DNA of 64,000 nt from Streptomyces hyderabadensis (GCF_020404845.1 NZ_JAIOJZ010000041.1:1-64000), one strand, 5' to 3'; positions 25,168-34,152 are shown, counted from the first letter of the stretch. Numbers and translations: made by a program. The notes: generated by a model not told the origin, from the letters alone.

Positions 25168-26054
25168 ACCGCTGCCTCCGTTCCGGTCGGCCCCGCCACC
25201 AGGCGCTGCGGGGAGCTGGTGTAGGCGTCGGGGCGGGACTGCTCCAGCACCGGGAGCGCGGTACGCGCCCGGGTCACCGCGTCCAGGTCCAGTTCGAGGA
25301 CGCGGTGGGCGAACTGTGCCTCGCCCAGGTCCGCGAGAACCTCGCCCCACGGGGCGACGGCCAGCGCGTGGCCGTACGTTTCGAAGGCGTCCTCGCCCGG
25401 GTGTTCGCCGTGGACCGTGGCGGAGGCGACGACATGGGCGCCGTTCTCGATCGCGCGGGCCCGCAGCAGGACCTCCCAGTGTGCGCGGCCCGTGGTGCGG
25501 GTGAACGCGGCCGGGACGAGGATCACCTCGGCACCGGCGCGCGCCAGCGAGCGGTACAGCTCGGGGAAACGCACGTCGTAACAGATGGTGAGGCCCACCG
25601 TGACGCTGTTCACCTCCACGAGCAGTGGTTCCGCTCCGGCGCGTTCGACACCGGAGGCCTCGAAGGACACTCCGCCGACCTGGGCGTCGAACAGGTGGAT
25701 CTTGTCGTAGGCGCCGAGCAGCTCTCCGTTCCGGTCGATGACGAGCGCGGAGTTGGTGATGCGGTCGGACCTGCGGTGCTTCATGCCACCGAGGACGACA
25801 ACCGTACCGGCTTCCCGGGCCGCTCGCCGCAGCTCGGTGATCTCCGGAGAGTCGGCGCTGAAGGCCCGCTCCCGCATCTCGGCGTTGCTGCCGAGCATCA
25901 GCCCGTTCTCGGGCAGCAGCACCAGCTCCGCCCCGTCCGCGGCGCACCCGCGGACGGCGGCGAGCGCGTGCTGCAGGTTGGCTGCCGGCTCGCGGGTGGC
26001 ATGCCACTGGGTCAGCCCGATCCGCAGGGTGCGCCCCGCACGCTTCTCACTCAT
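25164..26054 (-). CDS. Carbon-nitrogen hydrolase (nitrilase superfamily, omega-amidase-like)
   Basis: A 296-residue member of the Nit/amidase branch with the Glu-Lys-Cys triad: Glu in LLPENGLM, Lys in YDKIHLFDAQ and Cys in LTICYDVRFPE. The sequence resembles Nit2-type omega-amidases more than true nitrilases. In 2,6-dihydroxypyridine catabolism an enzyme of this kind hydrolyses alpha-ketoglutaramate; here it may open or deamidate a ring-cleavage product. It starts at ATG 26054 and overlaps the dioxygenase gene by 8 bp. The substrate assignment is inference. Confidence 0.85.
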   Translation of the reverse strand: MSEKRAGRTLRIGLTQWHATREPAANLQHALAAVRGCAADGAELVLLPENGLMLGSNAEMRERAFSADSPEITELRRAAREAGTVVVLGGMKHRRSDRITNSALVIDRNGELLGAYDKIHLFDAQVGGVSFEASGVERAGAEPLLVEVNSVTVGLTICYDVRFPELYRSLARAGAEVILVPAAFTRTTGRAHWEVLLRARAIENGAHVVASATVHGEHPGEDAFETYGHALAVAPWGEVLADLGEAQFAHRVLELDLDAVTRARTALPVLEQSRPDAYTSSPQRLVAGPTGTEAAV

Positions 26055-27165
26055 CGTTCGCGCCCTCCGCCCGCTCGGGCAGCAGCATGTTGACGACGGA
26101 CCAGCCACCGCCGGACGCCTCCATCGGCTCGTACGCGTACACCTCGCCGCGCACGCCCGGGCCGACCATGCCCAGCATGATGAGCCAGTTCGGGAACTCG
26201 TACTGGCCGTGGTCGAGCAGCGCGTACGGCTCCAGGTTGGCGATGTCGGTGCCGCGGCCGGCCTGCAGCATCTGCAGCAGGTACGTGTCGAACTCGATGT
26301 CCGCCTTGCCGAACTTGCCCGGGTCCAGCCAGTGCGACAGACCGCCGGTGGCGAGCACGCCGACCTTGAGGTCGCGGGAGGCGACGACGTCCCGCAGCAC
26401 CTCGCCGAACACCTTCGCACCGAACGGCGAGAACGAGCGGCCGGGCTGGGTGATGATCGGCACCACCGGCAGGTCGGGGCGGGGCAGCAGCAGCTTCAGC
26501 GGGACGATCTGCCCGTGGTCCAGCGGGAACTCGGCGGACTCTTCCACCTCGAGCCCTTCCGCGCGGACCGCGTTCACCAGGGCTTCGGCGAACCGCGGCG
26601 AGCCGGTCAGCTCGATGTCCAGGTCGGAGCGTTTGAAGAACTCCATGGAACCGGAGTACGAGGTGCCGGTGCCGATGACGTATGCGCCGGTGCGGAACGA
26701 CTGGAAGTGGCAGTCGGCGGTGACGATCAGCACGTCCGGGTCGGCTTCCGCGATGTCCTTGGCCAGCCGCTCGTAGCCGGCGAGCAGCCGCTGCACCTGG
26801 TCCTCGGGGTCGATCTCCGGGCGGGCCAGCAGGTCCGGCACGTGCGAGGCTCCACCGGCGAAGACCAGGTTGGCCGGCACGTCCGGGTCGGGCAGCGGGG
26901 TCGTGGTGTCGACGTGGAAGGCGCCCTTGCTGGTGGAGTCGGCCAGGTCGTCGGCGAACCAGCGGCTGACCAGGATGGTGATGCCGTCGGGCAGCCCGGC
27001 CGAGCGCAGCCGGTCCCGGTCGCCCCCCGCGATGACGGCGGACCACTCGGCGTCCAGGCCCAGCCTGCCGGGGCCGACGGCTTCGGGGTCGGCACGGAAT
27101 TCGGCGAGCAGGTCCTGGTCCCGGGCGAGGGTCAGGATCGCCTGCTCCAGTGTGGTGCGGTCCAA
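26047..27165 (-). CDS. Extradiol dioxygenase, LigA-like domain fused to LigB catalytic domain
   Basis: A 372-residue class III extradiol dioxygenase. Residues 1-75 resemble the LigA small subunit (LLAEFRADPEAVG). The rest is a LigB domain with presumed iron ligands His in GGASHVPDL and His in TADCHFQSF, and a base His in LDHGQIVPLKLLL. The order LigA-LigB is the reverse of gallate dioxygenases. I propose TTG 27165 as start because AGGAG lies 6 nt upstream; a longer frame lacks a site. It sits between the NicX-like and amidase genes, so ring cleavage of a hydroxylated pyridine is likely, but the substrate is open. Confidence 0.8.
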   Translation of the reverse strand: MDRTTLEQAILTLARDQDLLAEFRADPEAVGPGRLGLDAEWSAVIAGGDRDRLRSAGLPDGITILVSRWFADDLADSTSKGAFHVDTTTPLPDPDVPANLVFAGGASHVPDLLARPEIDPEDQVQRLLAGYERLAKDIAEADPDVLIVTADCHFQSFRTGAYVIGTGTSYSGSMEFFKRSDLDIELTGSPRFAEALVNAVRAEGLEVEESAEFPLDHGQIVPLKLLLPRPDLPVVPIITQPGRSFSPFGAKVFGEVLRDVVASRDLKVGVLATGGLSHWLDPGKFGKADIEFDTYLLQMLQAGRGTDIANLEPYALLDHGQYEFPNWLIMLGMVGPGVRGEVYAYEPMEASGGGWSVVNMLLPERAEGANDE

Positions 27166-27294
27166 GGTGTGCTCCTGAGGAATGGGAGGCGGGTGGCGGC
27201 AGGGGGAGGTGAGGGTGGCCGGGGCGGGGTGCACGGTCCCGCCCCGGCCGGGGGGCCGGACCGGCCGGCCTGCGGCGCGGTGGTCCGGCGGGGG

Positions 27295-28302
27295 TCAGAG
27301 CAGACGACCGTCTTCGACCACGGCCTCGCCGTCGATGCGGACGGTGCAGCCGCGCATCGGGATGTCGAGGTGCGCCGGGGTCTCACGGTCGGCGAACCGG
27401 TTCGGGCCGGTGGACCACATGAAGTTGCCGGCGGTGGACCGCAGTTCCTGCCCGTACAGGCTGCGCGGGTCGTACACGTCGAACGCCGACCAGCGGGCCT
27501 GCGGAAGGAGGCCCCAGCCCATGTGGGAGACGGCGTAGACGTCCTCGTCGCCCCAGGCCTCGAAGTAGTCGCGCAGCAGGTGCGCGTCGGCGCCGGGGCC
27601 CTCGACCTTGGTGATGAAGCCCTTCTCGATGGAGATCTTCACCTCGTCACGGACGTAGCGCTGCCACGGGATCAGCGCGTCGCCGGGCTGGAGCACGATG
27701 ACGCCCTCGGCGGTGCGGTCGTGCGGGAAGCAGGCGACGAAGCCGCTCGGCCAGTGGTCCCAGCGGTGCTCCTCGTCGACGTAGCCCCACTGGTGGGTGA
27801 TGGGCAGATCGCCGCCGGAGATGTCGGCGGTGACGTCGGTGCCGGCGGCGCTGGTCACGTGCAGGGTGGAACCGGCGTTCAGCTTGCGGCCGCCCGCCTC
27901 GACCTTGTCACGCAGGGCGGAGTCGCCCATGAGGCGCTCCAGCACGTCGGCAGGCTCGGCGACGAACAGCATCCGCTTGCCGTTGCCGGTGATCCTGGTG
28001 CGCACGTCGGAGTGGATGAGTCCGCCGACGGTGACGTCGACGACCATGTCGCACTCGGCGGCGGCCGCGAGCAGCGCCGGCACCTCTCGGCCGTCCGGCT
28101 GGTACGGGGGGAGCATCGGGTTGGACAGGCTGGAGGCGGTCAGCACCAGGGCAGAGGCGCCCAGGTCGCGGGCGGCGGCGACGGCGGCCTCGACGTACTC
28201 GTTCTTCTGGCCGAGTTCGGCGATGACGCCTACCTGCTGGCCGGCGGCCACCTTGCACAGGCGGAGCTGTTCGACGAAGAGTTCACGCAGCGTACGGGGC
28301 AT
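27295..28302 (-). CDS. nicX: 2,5-dihydroxypyridine 5,6-dioxygenase (NicX-like)
   Basis: A 335-residue protein that matches remembered features of Pseudomonas NicX: RWDHWPSGF near residue 193, IEKGFIT, LLRDYFEAW, SHMGWGLLPQA and NFMWSTGPN, ending with AHLDIPMRGC. NicX is an Fe(II) enzyme related to M29 aminopeptidases that opens 2,5-dihydroxypyridine to N-formylmaleamate. Together with the amidase and maleate isomerase genes it gives most of a lower nicotinate-type route. The start is ATG 28302. Orthology is inferred from motifs, not from an alignment. Confidence 0.82.
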   Translation of the reverse strand: MPRTLRELFVEQLRLCKVAAGQQVGVIAELGQKNEYVEAAVAAARDLGASALVLTASSLSNPMLPPYQPDGREVPALLAAAAECDMVVDVTVGGLIHSDVRTRITGNGKRMLFVAEPADVLERLMGDSALRDKVEAGGRKLNAGSTLHVTSAAGTDVTADISGGDLPITHQWGYVDEEHRWDHWPSGFVACFPHDRTAEGVIVLQPGDALIPWQRYVRDEVKISIEKGFITKVEGPGADAHLLRDYFEAWGDEDVYAVSHMGWGLLPQARWSAFDVYDPRSLYGQELRSTAGNFMWSTGPNRFADRETPAHLDIPMRGCTVRIDGEAVVEDGRLL

Positions 28303-28382
28303 GGTGAGGTTCCCAATTCTGTGTGGAGGTTACGGCGGACACGGGGCCGTCCGCACTGGCTGGCTTGTGGGGTGGCCCGGCG

Positions 28383-29153
28383 CTACGGCAGGGAGCGGAC
28401 GGCGCCGCCGTCCACGGCCAGGGAGGCTCCGGTGGTGAAGGAGGAACGCGGCGAGGCCAGGAAGGTGACCGAGGAGGCGATCTCCTCGGCGCTGCCCCAG
28501 CGGCCCAGCGGGATGTCCTTGACGATCTTCTGGACCTCCTCGTCCTCGCTGGTGCCGTTGCCCGCGGACTTGGCGGCCACGATGTTGCGCATCCGGTCGG
28601 TACCGGTGGCCCCCGGCATCACCTGGACGACCCGGACACCGGCCGGGGCGACCTCAGAGGCGAGTTGCTTGGCCATGGCCGCGACGGCGGAGCGGAACGC
28701 GGAGGACAGCACGCCACCGGGCGCCGGCTGGCGCACCCACGTCGAGGTCAGGAAGACGATGGTGCCGCTGCCCTGCTCGACCATCTGCTGGGCACCGGCC
28801 CGGGCCAGCTGCACCGCCGGACGCAGCAGCAGGTCGTAGGCGGCGCTCCAGTCGTCGTCGGTGGTGTCGAGGAACGGGCCGAGCTTGGGACCGGCGGTGT
28901 TGACCACCAGGGCGTCGAGCCGGCCGTGTTCCGCCACTATGTCGGGCACGAAACGCCCGGTGGCCTCGGCGTCGGCCAGGTCGAGCTTGACTGGCAGGAT
29001 CCGGCCGGGCGTGGCGTCGCCGACGGACGGGGCAGTACGGGAAGCGGCGACGGCGGTCGCCCCCTCGGCGGCGAACTGGCGGGCGACGGCGGCGCCGATG
29101 CCGCGGCTGGCGGCGGTGACGGCGACGACATGGCCGTTGAGGCCGAGATCCAT
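28383..29153 (-). CDS. SDR-family protein with altered active site
   Basis: A 256-residue SDR. The cofactor motif TAASRGIG is intact near residue 13, and the C-terminal SSFTTGASLAVDGGAV is typical. The usual Tyr-x-x-x-Lys is missing: the segment after the Ser (LTSTWVRQPAPGG) reads VLSSAFRSAV, with Ser and Arg in those places. Some SDR subgroups carry this change. AGGAGG lies just before ATG 29153. It sits between the ferredoxin and NicX genes; it may bind NAD(P) with altered catalysis. Confidence 0.8.
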   Translation of the reverse strand: MDLGLNGHVVAVTAASRGIGAAVARQFAAEGATAVAASRTAPSVGDATPGRILPVKLDLADAEATGRFVPDIVAEHGRLDALVVNTAGPKLGPFLDTTDDDWSAAYDLLLRPAVQLARAGAQQMVEQGSGTIVFLTSTWVRQPAPGGVLSSAFRSAVAAMAKQLASEVAPAGVRVVQVMPGATGTDRMRNIVAAKSAGNGTSEDEEVQKIVKDIPLGRWGSAEEIASSVTFLASPRSSFTTGASLAVDGGAVRSLP

Positions 29154-29210
29154 GGGTCCTCCTGCGCGATGCGGGTGGTGCGGGTGGTGCGACTGCGGGG
29201 CCGGGGCGGG

Positions 29211-29408
29211 TCAGGCGTCGATCAGGGTGATGGCCTTCTCGGGGCAGTCCGCGGCAGCGACCTTGGCGGCCCCGATCTCGGCCTCGGCAACGGTGCCGTC
29301 GCCGACGACGGAGCCGTATCCCCACTCGTCGAGCTGGAAGACGGACGGGCAGTGGTCGGCGCAGGTTCCGTAGGCGTTGCACTTGGTGGCGTCGACTGCG
29401 GCTTTCAT
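29211..29408 (-). CDS. Ferredoxin, single iron-sulfur cluster (CxxYxxCxxxC type)
   Basis: A 65-residue ferredoxin. The cluster motif is CNAYGTCADHCP with a distal DCPEKAI: three Cys plus a Tyr at the variable position and a final Cys. Such variants in actinobacteria hold a [3Fe-4S] or [4Fe-4S] cluster and usually serve P450s. Here the neighbours are a NuoF-like flavoprotein and a Rieske oxygenase, so it is the probable electron carrier between them. ATG 29408 has GAGGAG about 7 nt upstream. Confidence 0.88.
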   Translation of the reverse strand: MKAAVDATKCNAYGTCADHCPSVFQLDEWGYGSVVGDGTVAEAEIGAAKVAAADCPEKAITLIDA

Positions 29409-29455
29409 GTTGCACTCCTCTATTCGTCGCGGTGGGTGTGGTCGGAAGGGGGGCG

Positions 29456-30718
29456 TCAGGCGCCGGCCGGGAACGCCTCGGGGTACTGGGCGACCGCCGA
29501 GCGGGCGAGGGTGGCCGCGCCGTTCAGGAAGGCGCAGGCGCCGCGCCCGGGGAGGGTGTCGCCCCAGCGGACGAGCTTGTCGCGGTCGTCGGCGCTGCCC
29601 GCGCCGTCGGCGATCCGGGCGAAGGTGTCCCGGATGGCCTTGGTGCCGTTGACGCACACTCCGCACTGACCGGCACTCTCGCGGGCGTACCAGGCGGCGA
29701 GGTCGGCGGCGACCCGCACCGGGGTGTCGTCGGCGCCCAGCGCGGTGATCGCGCCGCAGCCGAGGCCGCTGCCGAGGGTGCGCAGGGCGTCGTAGCAGCA
29801 GGGGGTGTCCTGGGCGCGTTCGCGGCGCAGCACGCCGCCGAACCAGCCGCCCACCAGGAACCCGTGGCTCTCCTCGGCCAGTCCACCGCCGACCTCGTCG
29901 AACAGCTGGCGGATCGTGCGGCCCAGCGGCACCTCGTAGACGCCGGGGGCGCCACAGGCGCCGGAGAGCGTGACCAGGGCGGTGCCGGGCGAGGCAGCGG
30001 TTCCCTGGGCGCGGAACGCGTCGGCGCCGTTACGGGCGAGCCACGCGGCGTGCGCGAGGGTCTCCACGTTGGAGACGAGGGTGGGGCGTCCGTCGACGCC
30101 GCTCTCGTGCGGGCGCGGCGGCTTCGCCGTGGGCAGCGCCGGGCCGCCGTTGACGGAGCGGCACAGGGCGCTCTCCTCACCGGCCACATAGGTGGGATCC
30201 ACGACGTGGATCTCCACTTCACGGGCGCGGTCGTCACCGGCGGCGGCCAGCTCGTCGAGTGCGCCCCGGACGGCAGCGACCGTCTCGGGGTGCGAGAGGT
30301 AGACGACGGCCCGCCCCGCGCGCACCGTGCGGGCGGCGAGCAGCAGCCCGTCGAGCACCAGGTGAGGGCGGTGGGTGAGCAGCCAGCGGTCCTTGCCGGA
30401 GGCGGGTTCGCCCTCCTCACCGTTGGCGACCACCACGCGGGGGCCCTCGCCTGCCACGACGCCGCGCCACTTGATGTGCGCGGGGAACGCCGCACCGCCC
30501 CGGCCGGTGAGGCCGGAACGCTCCAACTCGTCGAGGAACTCACCGCCTTCGGTGCCCGGCTCGTACGTGCCGAGCGCACGCTCGGCGGCCAGGTGGAGGC
30601 GGGCCTCCTCGCTGCCTGCGACGACCAGGCGGGGCGCGATCGCGGGGTGGACCGCGGCACGCCGGGCGGAGTCGGCGCCCTCGGCGTGCGGCCCGGCGAG
30701 AACGGATGCAGGGGTCAC
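29456..30718 (-). CDS. NuoF-like NADH-binding flavo-iron-sulfur oxidoreductase
   Basis: A 420-residue relative of the 51-kDa subunit of complex I. The N-terminal FMN/NADH domain has GLTGRGGAAFPAHIKW and VVANGEEGEPASGKDR; a SLBB-like segment follows (GVYEVPLGRTIRQLF), then a C-terminal 4Fe-4S domain with CGVCVNGTKAI and a distal Cys. No NuoE or NuoG partner is present. As a stand-alone subunit it probably passes electrons from NADH to the adjacent ferredoxin. The GTG start overlaps the upstream stop by 4 bp. Confidence 0.82.
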   Translation of the reverse strand: MTPASVLAGPHAEGADSARRAAVHPAIAPRLVVAGSEEARLHLAAERALGTYEPGTEGGEFLDELERSGLTGRGGAAFPAHIKWRGVVAGEGPRVVVANGEEGEPASGKDRWLLTHRPHLVLDGLLLAARTVRAGRAVVYLSHPETVAAVRGALDELAAAGDDRAREVEIHVVDPTYVAGEESALCRSVNGGPALPTAKPPRPHESGVDGRPTLVSNVETLAHAAWLARNGADAFRAQGTAASPGTALVTLSGACGAPGVYEVPLGRTIRQLFDEVGGGLAEESHGFLVGGWFGGVLRRERAQDTPCCYDALRTLGSGLGCGAITALGADDTPVRVAADLAAWYARESAGQCGVCVNGTKAIRDTFARIADGAGSADDRDKLVRWGDTLPGRGACAFLNGAATLARSAVAQYPEAFPAGA

Positions 30719-31392
30719 GGTGCGACACCTCCGGTGGGCGGTACGGGTGGTGCGTCGGGCAGCAGGCCCAGCGCTTCCTCGAGTCCGACGACATCGCCGT
30801 ACTTGGCGTCGATGTCGAACAGGCTGGCTTCGTGCGGTCCGGCGGCGCGGTCGCCCACGCAGTCGCTGACGACGAACGCCGGATAGCCGGCCGCGCAAGC
30901 GTCCACCGCGGTGGCACGGACGCAGCCCGAGGTGGTGGCGCCCGTGATGATCACGCTGTCGGCGCCGAAGGTGGCGAGCAGCGTGGTCAGGCCGGTGTTC
31001 GCGAACGCGGAGGCGGCGCGCTTGACGACGACCGGCTCGTTCTCGGTACGGCCGAGGCGGGCGTCGACCTCCACCCACGGGGTGCCGTCGAGCAGCACCT
31101 TCATGGCGGGCATCTTGCGCAGCCAGACCGCGCCCTCGATGCCGTCGGCGGCGAAGGCGATGGTGGTGAAAACCACCGGGGTGCCGACTGCGCGGGCAGC
31201 GTCCAGGAGGGTGCGGTTGGCGGCGACGACGGTGTCCAGAGCGCTGCCGGGCGGGCAGTCGGGGTCGGTGAACCCGTTGATCAGGTCGACGACCAGGACG
31301 ACCGGGCTGCTGCCGGGGGCCAGGCGGCCGCCGAGCCCGCGCTGCGCGTACAGCGCGCGCACGGCGGCCTCGCCCGGAGCGGTGGCGCTCAC
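30715..31392 (-). CDS. Isochorismatase-family amidohydrolase (maleamate amidase-like)
   Basis: A 225-residue cysteine hydrolase with the Asp-Lys-Cys triad: Asp in VVDLINGFTD, Lys in VVVKRAASAF and Cys in TGATTSGCVRATAVDA. Among its family are NicF (maleamate to maleate) and N-carbamoylsarcosine amidase; the length and motif spacing fit both. NicX- and maleate-isomerase-like genes in the same operon favour the NicF role. GTG 31392 overlaps the SDR stop by 4 bp. A longer frame upstream is only an overlap artefact. Confidence 0.83.
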   Translation of the reverse strand: MSATAPGEAAVRALYAQRGLGGRLAPGSSPVVLVVDLINGFTDPDCPPGSALDTVVAANRTLLDAARAVGTPVVFTTIAFAADGIEGAVWLRKMPAMKVLLDGTPWVEVDARLGRTENEPVVVKRAASAFANTGLTTLLATFGADSVIITGATTSGCVRATAVDACAAGYPAFVVSDCVGDRAAGPHEASLFDIDAKYGDVVGLEEALGLLPDAPPVPPTGGVAP

Positions 31393-32201
31393 AGCTCTTC
31401 GCCTCCCGGCGGGCCACCGAAGCCACGCGTGAGCAGGCCCGAGTCGGCGATCAGCACCGTGCCGGTGACGGCGGCCGTGTCGGCGGCCGAGGCGAGGGTG
31501 ACGTAGAGCCCGGCCAGCTCGTCCCCCGTGGGGATGCGGCGTAGCGGCAGCGCCTGCTCGGTGCCCGGCAGCACCGCGTCCCTGGGCTCCTGGCCGAGGG
31601 TGCCCAGGCCGGTCATCACGGTGGGCAGGACGCCCGGCGACACCGCGTTGACCCGCACCTGAGGGGCCAGCTCGTGAGCGAGCTGCTTGACCACGCCGAG
31701 CAGCGCGTGCTTCGAGGAGGTGTAGAGCACCCCGCCGCCGCCCGGTGCGTGGGCCGCGTACGAGCCGGTCAGCACCGCCCGGCCGCGGGTGGCGGTCAGG
31801 TCGTCGAGCACCGCCCGCAGCGTGACCAGTACGGAGCCGACGTTGATCCGCCAACATTCCAGCAGGGCGTCGCCCAGCTGATCGCCGGGCAGGTCGGTGA
31901 ACCGTACGTTGTGGTCGTAGACGCCGACGCAGGACGTGTACACGCCGACCTGGCCGAAGTGGCGATGTGCGGCGGCCACCGTCTCCTTCGCCGTCTCCCA
32001 GTCGGAGGCGTCACCAGGGACCGTGACCAGCTCCGCCGGGAAGTCGAGCGAGGCGGCCAGCTCGTCGAGCGGGCCGGGCCGCAGATCGGTGGCGACCACC
32101 CGGGCGCCCTCGGCGAGGTAGCGGCGCACCACGGCCGAGCCGAGTCCGCCGGCCGCGCCGGTGACCAGGGCGATCTCCCCTTGGAGGCGTCCGCCGCTCA
32201 T
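31389..32201 (-). CDS. SDR, probable cis-dihydrodiol dehydrogenase
   Basis: A 270-residue SDR with TGAAGGLG near residue 14, catalytic Ser in LTGSYAAH and YTSSK as the Tyr/Lys pair. It is coupled to the Rieske alpha gene by an ATGA overlap. In ring-hydroxylating dioxygenase operons the gene in this place usually oxidises the cis-diol to a catechol-type product; for a hydroxypyridine the product would be a di- or trihydroxypyridine. Function follows mainly from context. Confidence 0.83.
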   Translation of the reverse strand: MSGGRLQGEIALVTGAAGGLGSAVVRRYLAEGARVVATDLRPGPLDELAASLDFPAELVTVPGDASDWETAKETVAAAHRHFGQVGVYTSCVGVYDHNVRFTDLPGDQLGDALLECWRINVGSVLVTLRAVLDDLTATRGRAVLTGSYAAHAPGGGGVLYTSSKHALLGVVKQLAHELAPQVRVNAVSPGVLPTVMTGLGTLGQEPRDAVLPGTEQALPLRRIPTGDELAGLYVTLASAADTAAVTGTVLIADSGLLTRGFGGPPGGEEL

Positions 32202-33601
32202 GCCCGGTGTTCCTTGTCCGCGGCGGCGTCCTCGGGGAAGACCAGGGAAGGCCACTGCCCGGGGGCGGAGCGCATCATCTCGGCGTAGAAGCCGTACATG
32301 TTGCGCTGCACGCCCTCCTCGTAGCGGGTCCACTGGACGCGGCCCGGACCGGGCCACTCCTTGACCGGCTTGGAGATGCCGACGCCTGGCTTGCCCATCT
32401 CGTAGTTGAGCTGGAAGTCGAGCAGCTCGGCGGCGGTGGAGGCGCCGTTGCGGCTGACCGTGATCCACGGTTCGGTGTCGTCGACCTCGAAGGCGCCGCC
32501 CATGGAGAACGTGCCGAGACCGGCACGGTAGGCACGGTCCTTCTGCTCGGGGGTGAGATTCTTGTAGCCGGCGAACCAGTTCCACACCTCGACCTGCCCC
32601 GGGCCGTGCGGCTGCCAGGTGCGCAGGGTGAGGATGCCGACCGGCGGGTGGTTGGAGCCGTCCTCGGTCATCGGCAGGGCGAGCATCGAGAAGTTCGGGA
32701 ACACGTTGCCGACGAACACCCGGGACCGGCGGGCGACCTCGAGTTGGTCGGCGCTGATGTTGGTTGTGTTGAAGGACTGGGCCAGCTCGTCGGGGAAGCC
32801 GAAGTAGTTCGGGCCGGGTTCGTTGGCGTCCTGCGCCATGGAGAACGACAGGGAGTGTCCGGGTGAGGCCTGGATGTGATAGCCCATCATGTTCTCGTGG
32901 AAGGGCACCGGGAAGGCGCCGATCTCCCACACCGAACGGTGCAGCGTGCCCAGGTGGTAGTCGTCGCCGGAGAAGTTCTCCGCGCCGGACTTCCAGTTGG
33001 CGTCGATGACGAATCGCTGCGGCGGGCCGAGTACCTCCACGCCGTGCTCGTTGAGCCCGAAGACGAGGTCCAGGTACCAGGCCATGCCGCCCAGGTACTC
33101 CTTGAGCGGCGGGGCGCTCTGGTCGAGCGTGCCGAAGACCAGGCCCTGGTACGAGGCGACCTTGGCGGCGGAGGCGAGGCCGTTGTTCTCCTTGGACATG
33201 CCGCCGAAGGCGTTGCGCCACAGCGGCGCGCCCACCAGGTTGCCCTTGGTGTTGTAGGTCCAGCCATGGTAGGGACAGCGGAAGTGCGAGGTGTTGCCGG
33301 AGTCCGACCGGCAGACCTGCACACCGCGGTGCCGGCAGGCGTCGAACAGGACGTTGATCTCGCCCTCGTCGTCGCGGACGACGATGAAGTTGTCCTCGCC
33401 GATCTTGCGCAGGACGTAGTCGCCCTTGGCGGGGATCTCGGATTCGTGGGCGAGGAAGACCCAGCAGCGTCCGAAGACGTTCCGCAGTTCCTGGCGGTAC
33501 AGATCCGGGTCACCGAAGATCGAGGCGGGGATGACCCCCTTCTCGGCCCCTTCGGTGACCGCGTCCAGCAGTTTCGCGCTGGAGTCGGTGTGGCTCGTCA
33601 T
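32198..33601 (-). CDS. Rieske ring-hydroxylating oxygenase, alpha subunit
   Basis: A 467-residue terminal oxygenase. The Rieske [2Fe-2S] site is C-x-H in CRHRGVQVC with C-x2-H in CPYHGW, near residues 88-112. The mononuclear iron site is ENFSGDDYHLGTLH near residue 214, giving the two His ligands. The form is that of biphenyl/naphthalene-type alpha subunits with a separate beta subunit, encoded just upstream. ATG 33601 is used. Neighbours suggest an N-heteroaromatic substrate; the class is certain, the substrate is not. Confidence 0.9.
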   Translation of the reverse strand: MTSHTDSSAKLLDAVTEGAEKGVIPASIFGDPDLYRQELRNVFGRCWVFLAHESEIPAKGDYVLRKIGEDNFIVVRDDEGEINVLFDACRHRGVQVCRSDSGNTSHFRCPYHGWTYNTKGNLVGAPLWRNAFGGMSKENNGLASAAKVASYQGLVFGTLDQSAPPLKEYLGGMAWYLDLVFGLNEHGVEVLGPPQRFVIDANWKSGAENFSGDDYHLGTLHRSVWEIGAFPVPFHENMMGYHIQASPGHSLSFSMAQDANEPGPNYFGFPDELAQSFNTTNISADQLEVARRSRVFVGNVFPNFSMLALPMTEDGSNHPPVGILTLRTWQPHGPGQVEVWNWFAGYKNLTPEQKDRAYRAGLGTFSMGGAFEVDDTEPWITVSRNGASTAAELLDFQLNYEMGKPGVGISKPVKEWPGPGRVQWTRYEEGVQRNMYGFYAEMMRSAPGQWPSLVFPEDAAADKEHRA

Positions 33602-33621
33602 GGTGCGCTCCTCGGCGGGGC

Positions 33622-34152
33622 TCAGAAGAAGATCGCCAGGTTGTGCGTGCGAATCACGGTCAGGTCGAGCAGGACATCGCGGCGCAGCAGCATCAGCCGC
33701 CCGTCCTCACGGCGCAGTTCGTCGTGCCGTTCGGCGGACAGCAGTTGCGGGAGGCTCTGGTCCTGCCGGGTCCGGTGCAGCAGCAGATTGCTCTTGACGG
33801 CGACGATGTCCGGGTCGCCGGACTGGCGGACCCGCACGTTGGTGACGAAGTGCCGAATGCGGGAGGGCGGGTCCTCGGCCCAGGCATAGGGTGTTTCGTT
33901 GCGAGTGACCCGGCTGTCGAGGGAGCCGTAGGTCTCCAGCAGATGAAAGGTGTCGGGCGAGAACCCACGTCCCCGGGCCCGCTCCACGGTCTGCCTCAGC
34001 GGCACGGCGTAGGTGACGTCACGGCTGACCATCGTTTCCAGCCATTCGCGCTCACGCAGGTCGTCCAGCAGTTCGGCCTCGGTGTGGATCCAGTCCAGGA
34101 CTTCCGCGTACAGGGCGGTGTCCGCTGCGACCCGAGGGAGGGTCGAGTCCAT
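33622..34152 (-). CDS. Rieske ring-hydroxylating oxygenase, beta subunit
   Basis: A 176-residue small subunit of the SnoaL-like fold. Typical segments are ELLDDLREREWLETMVSRDVTYAVP near the N-terminus and RRDVLLDLTVIRTHNLAIFF at the end. It should form an alpha3beta3 oxygenase with the next gene (20 bp away). ATG 34152 has GGAG upstream and is the first start of a coupled run of about ten genes. A candidate operator lies 21 bp upstream. Confidence 0.87.
   Translation of the reverse strand: MDSTLPRVAADTALYAEVLDWIHTEAELLDDLREREWLETMVSRDVTYAVPLRQTVERARGRGFSPDTFHLLETYGSLDSRVTRNETPYAWAEDPPSRIRHFVTNVRVRQSGDPDIVAVKSNLLLHRTRQDQSLPQLLSAERHDELRREDGRLMLLRRDVLLDLTVIRTHNLAIFF

Noticed and set aside
25738..28839. 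A 1033-codon + strand open frame
   Set aside because: It is antisense to the amidase, LigAB, NicX and SDR genes, with no motif and Gly/Val/Arg-rich composition typical of high-GC shadow frames.
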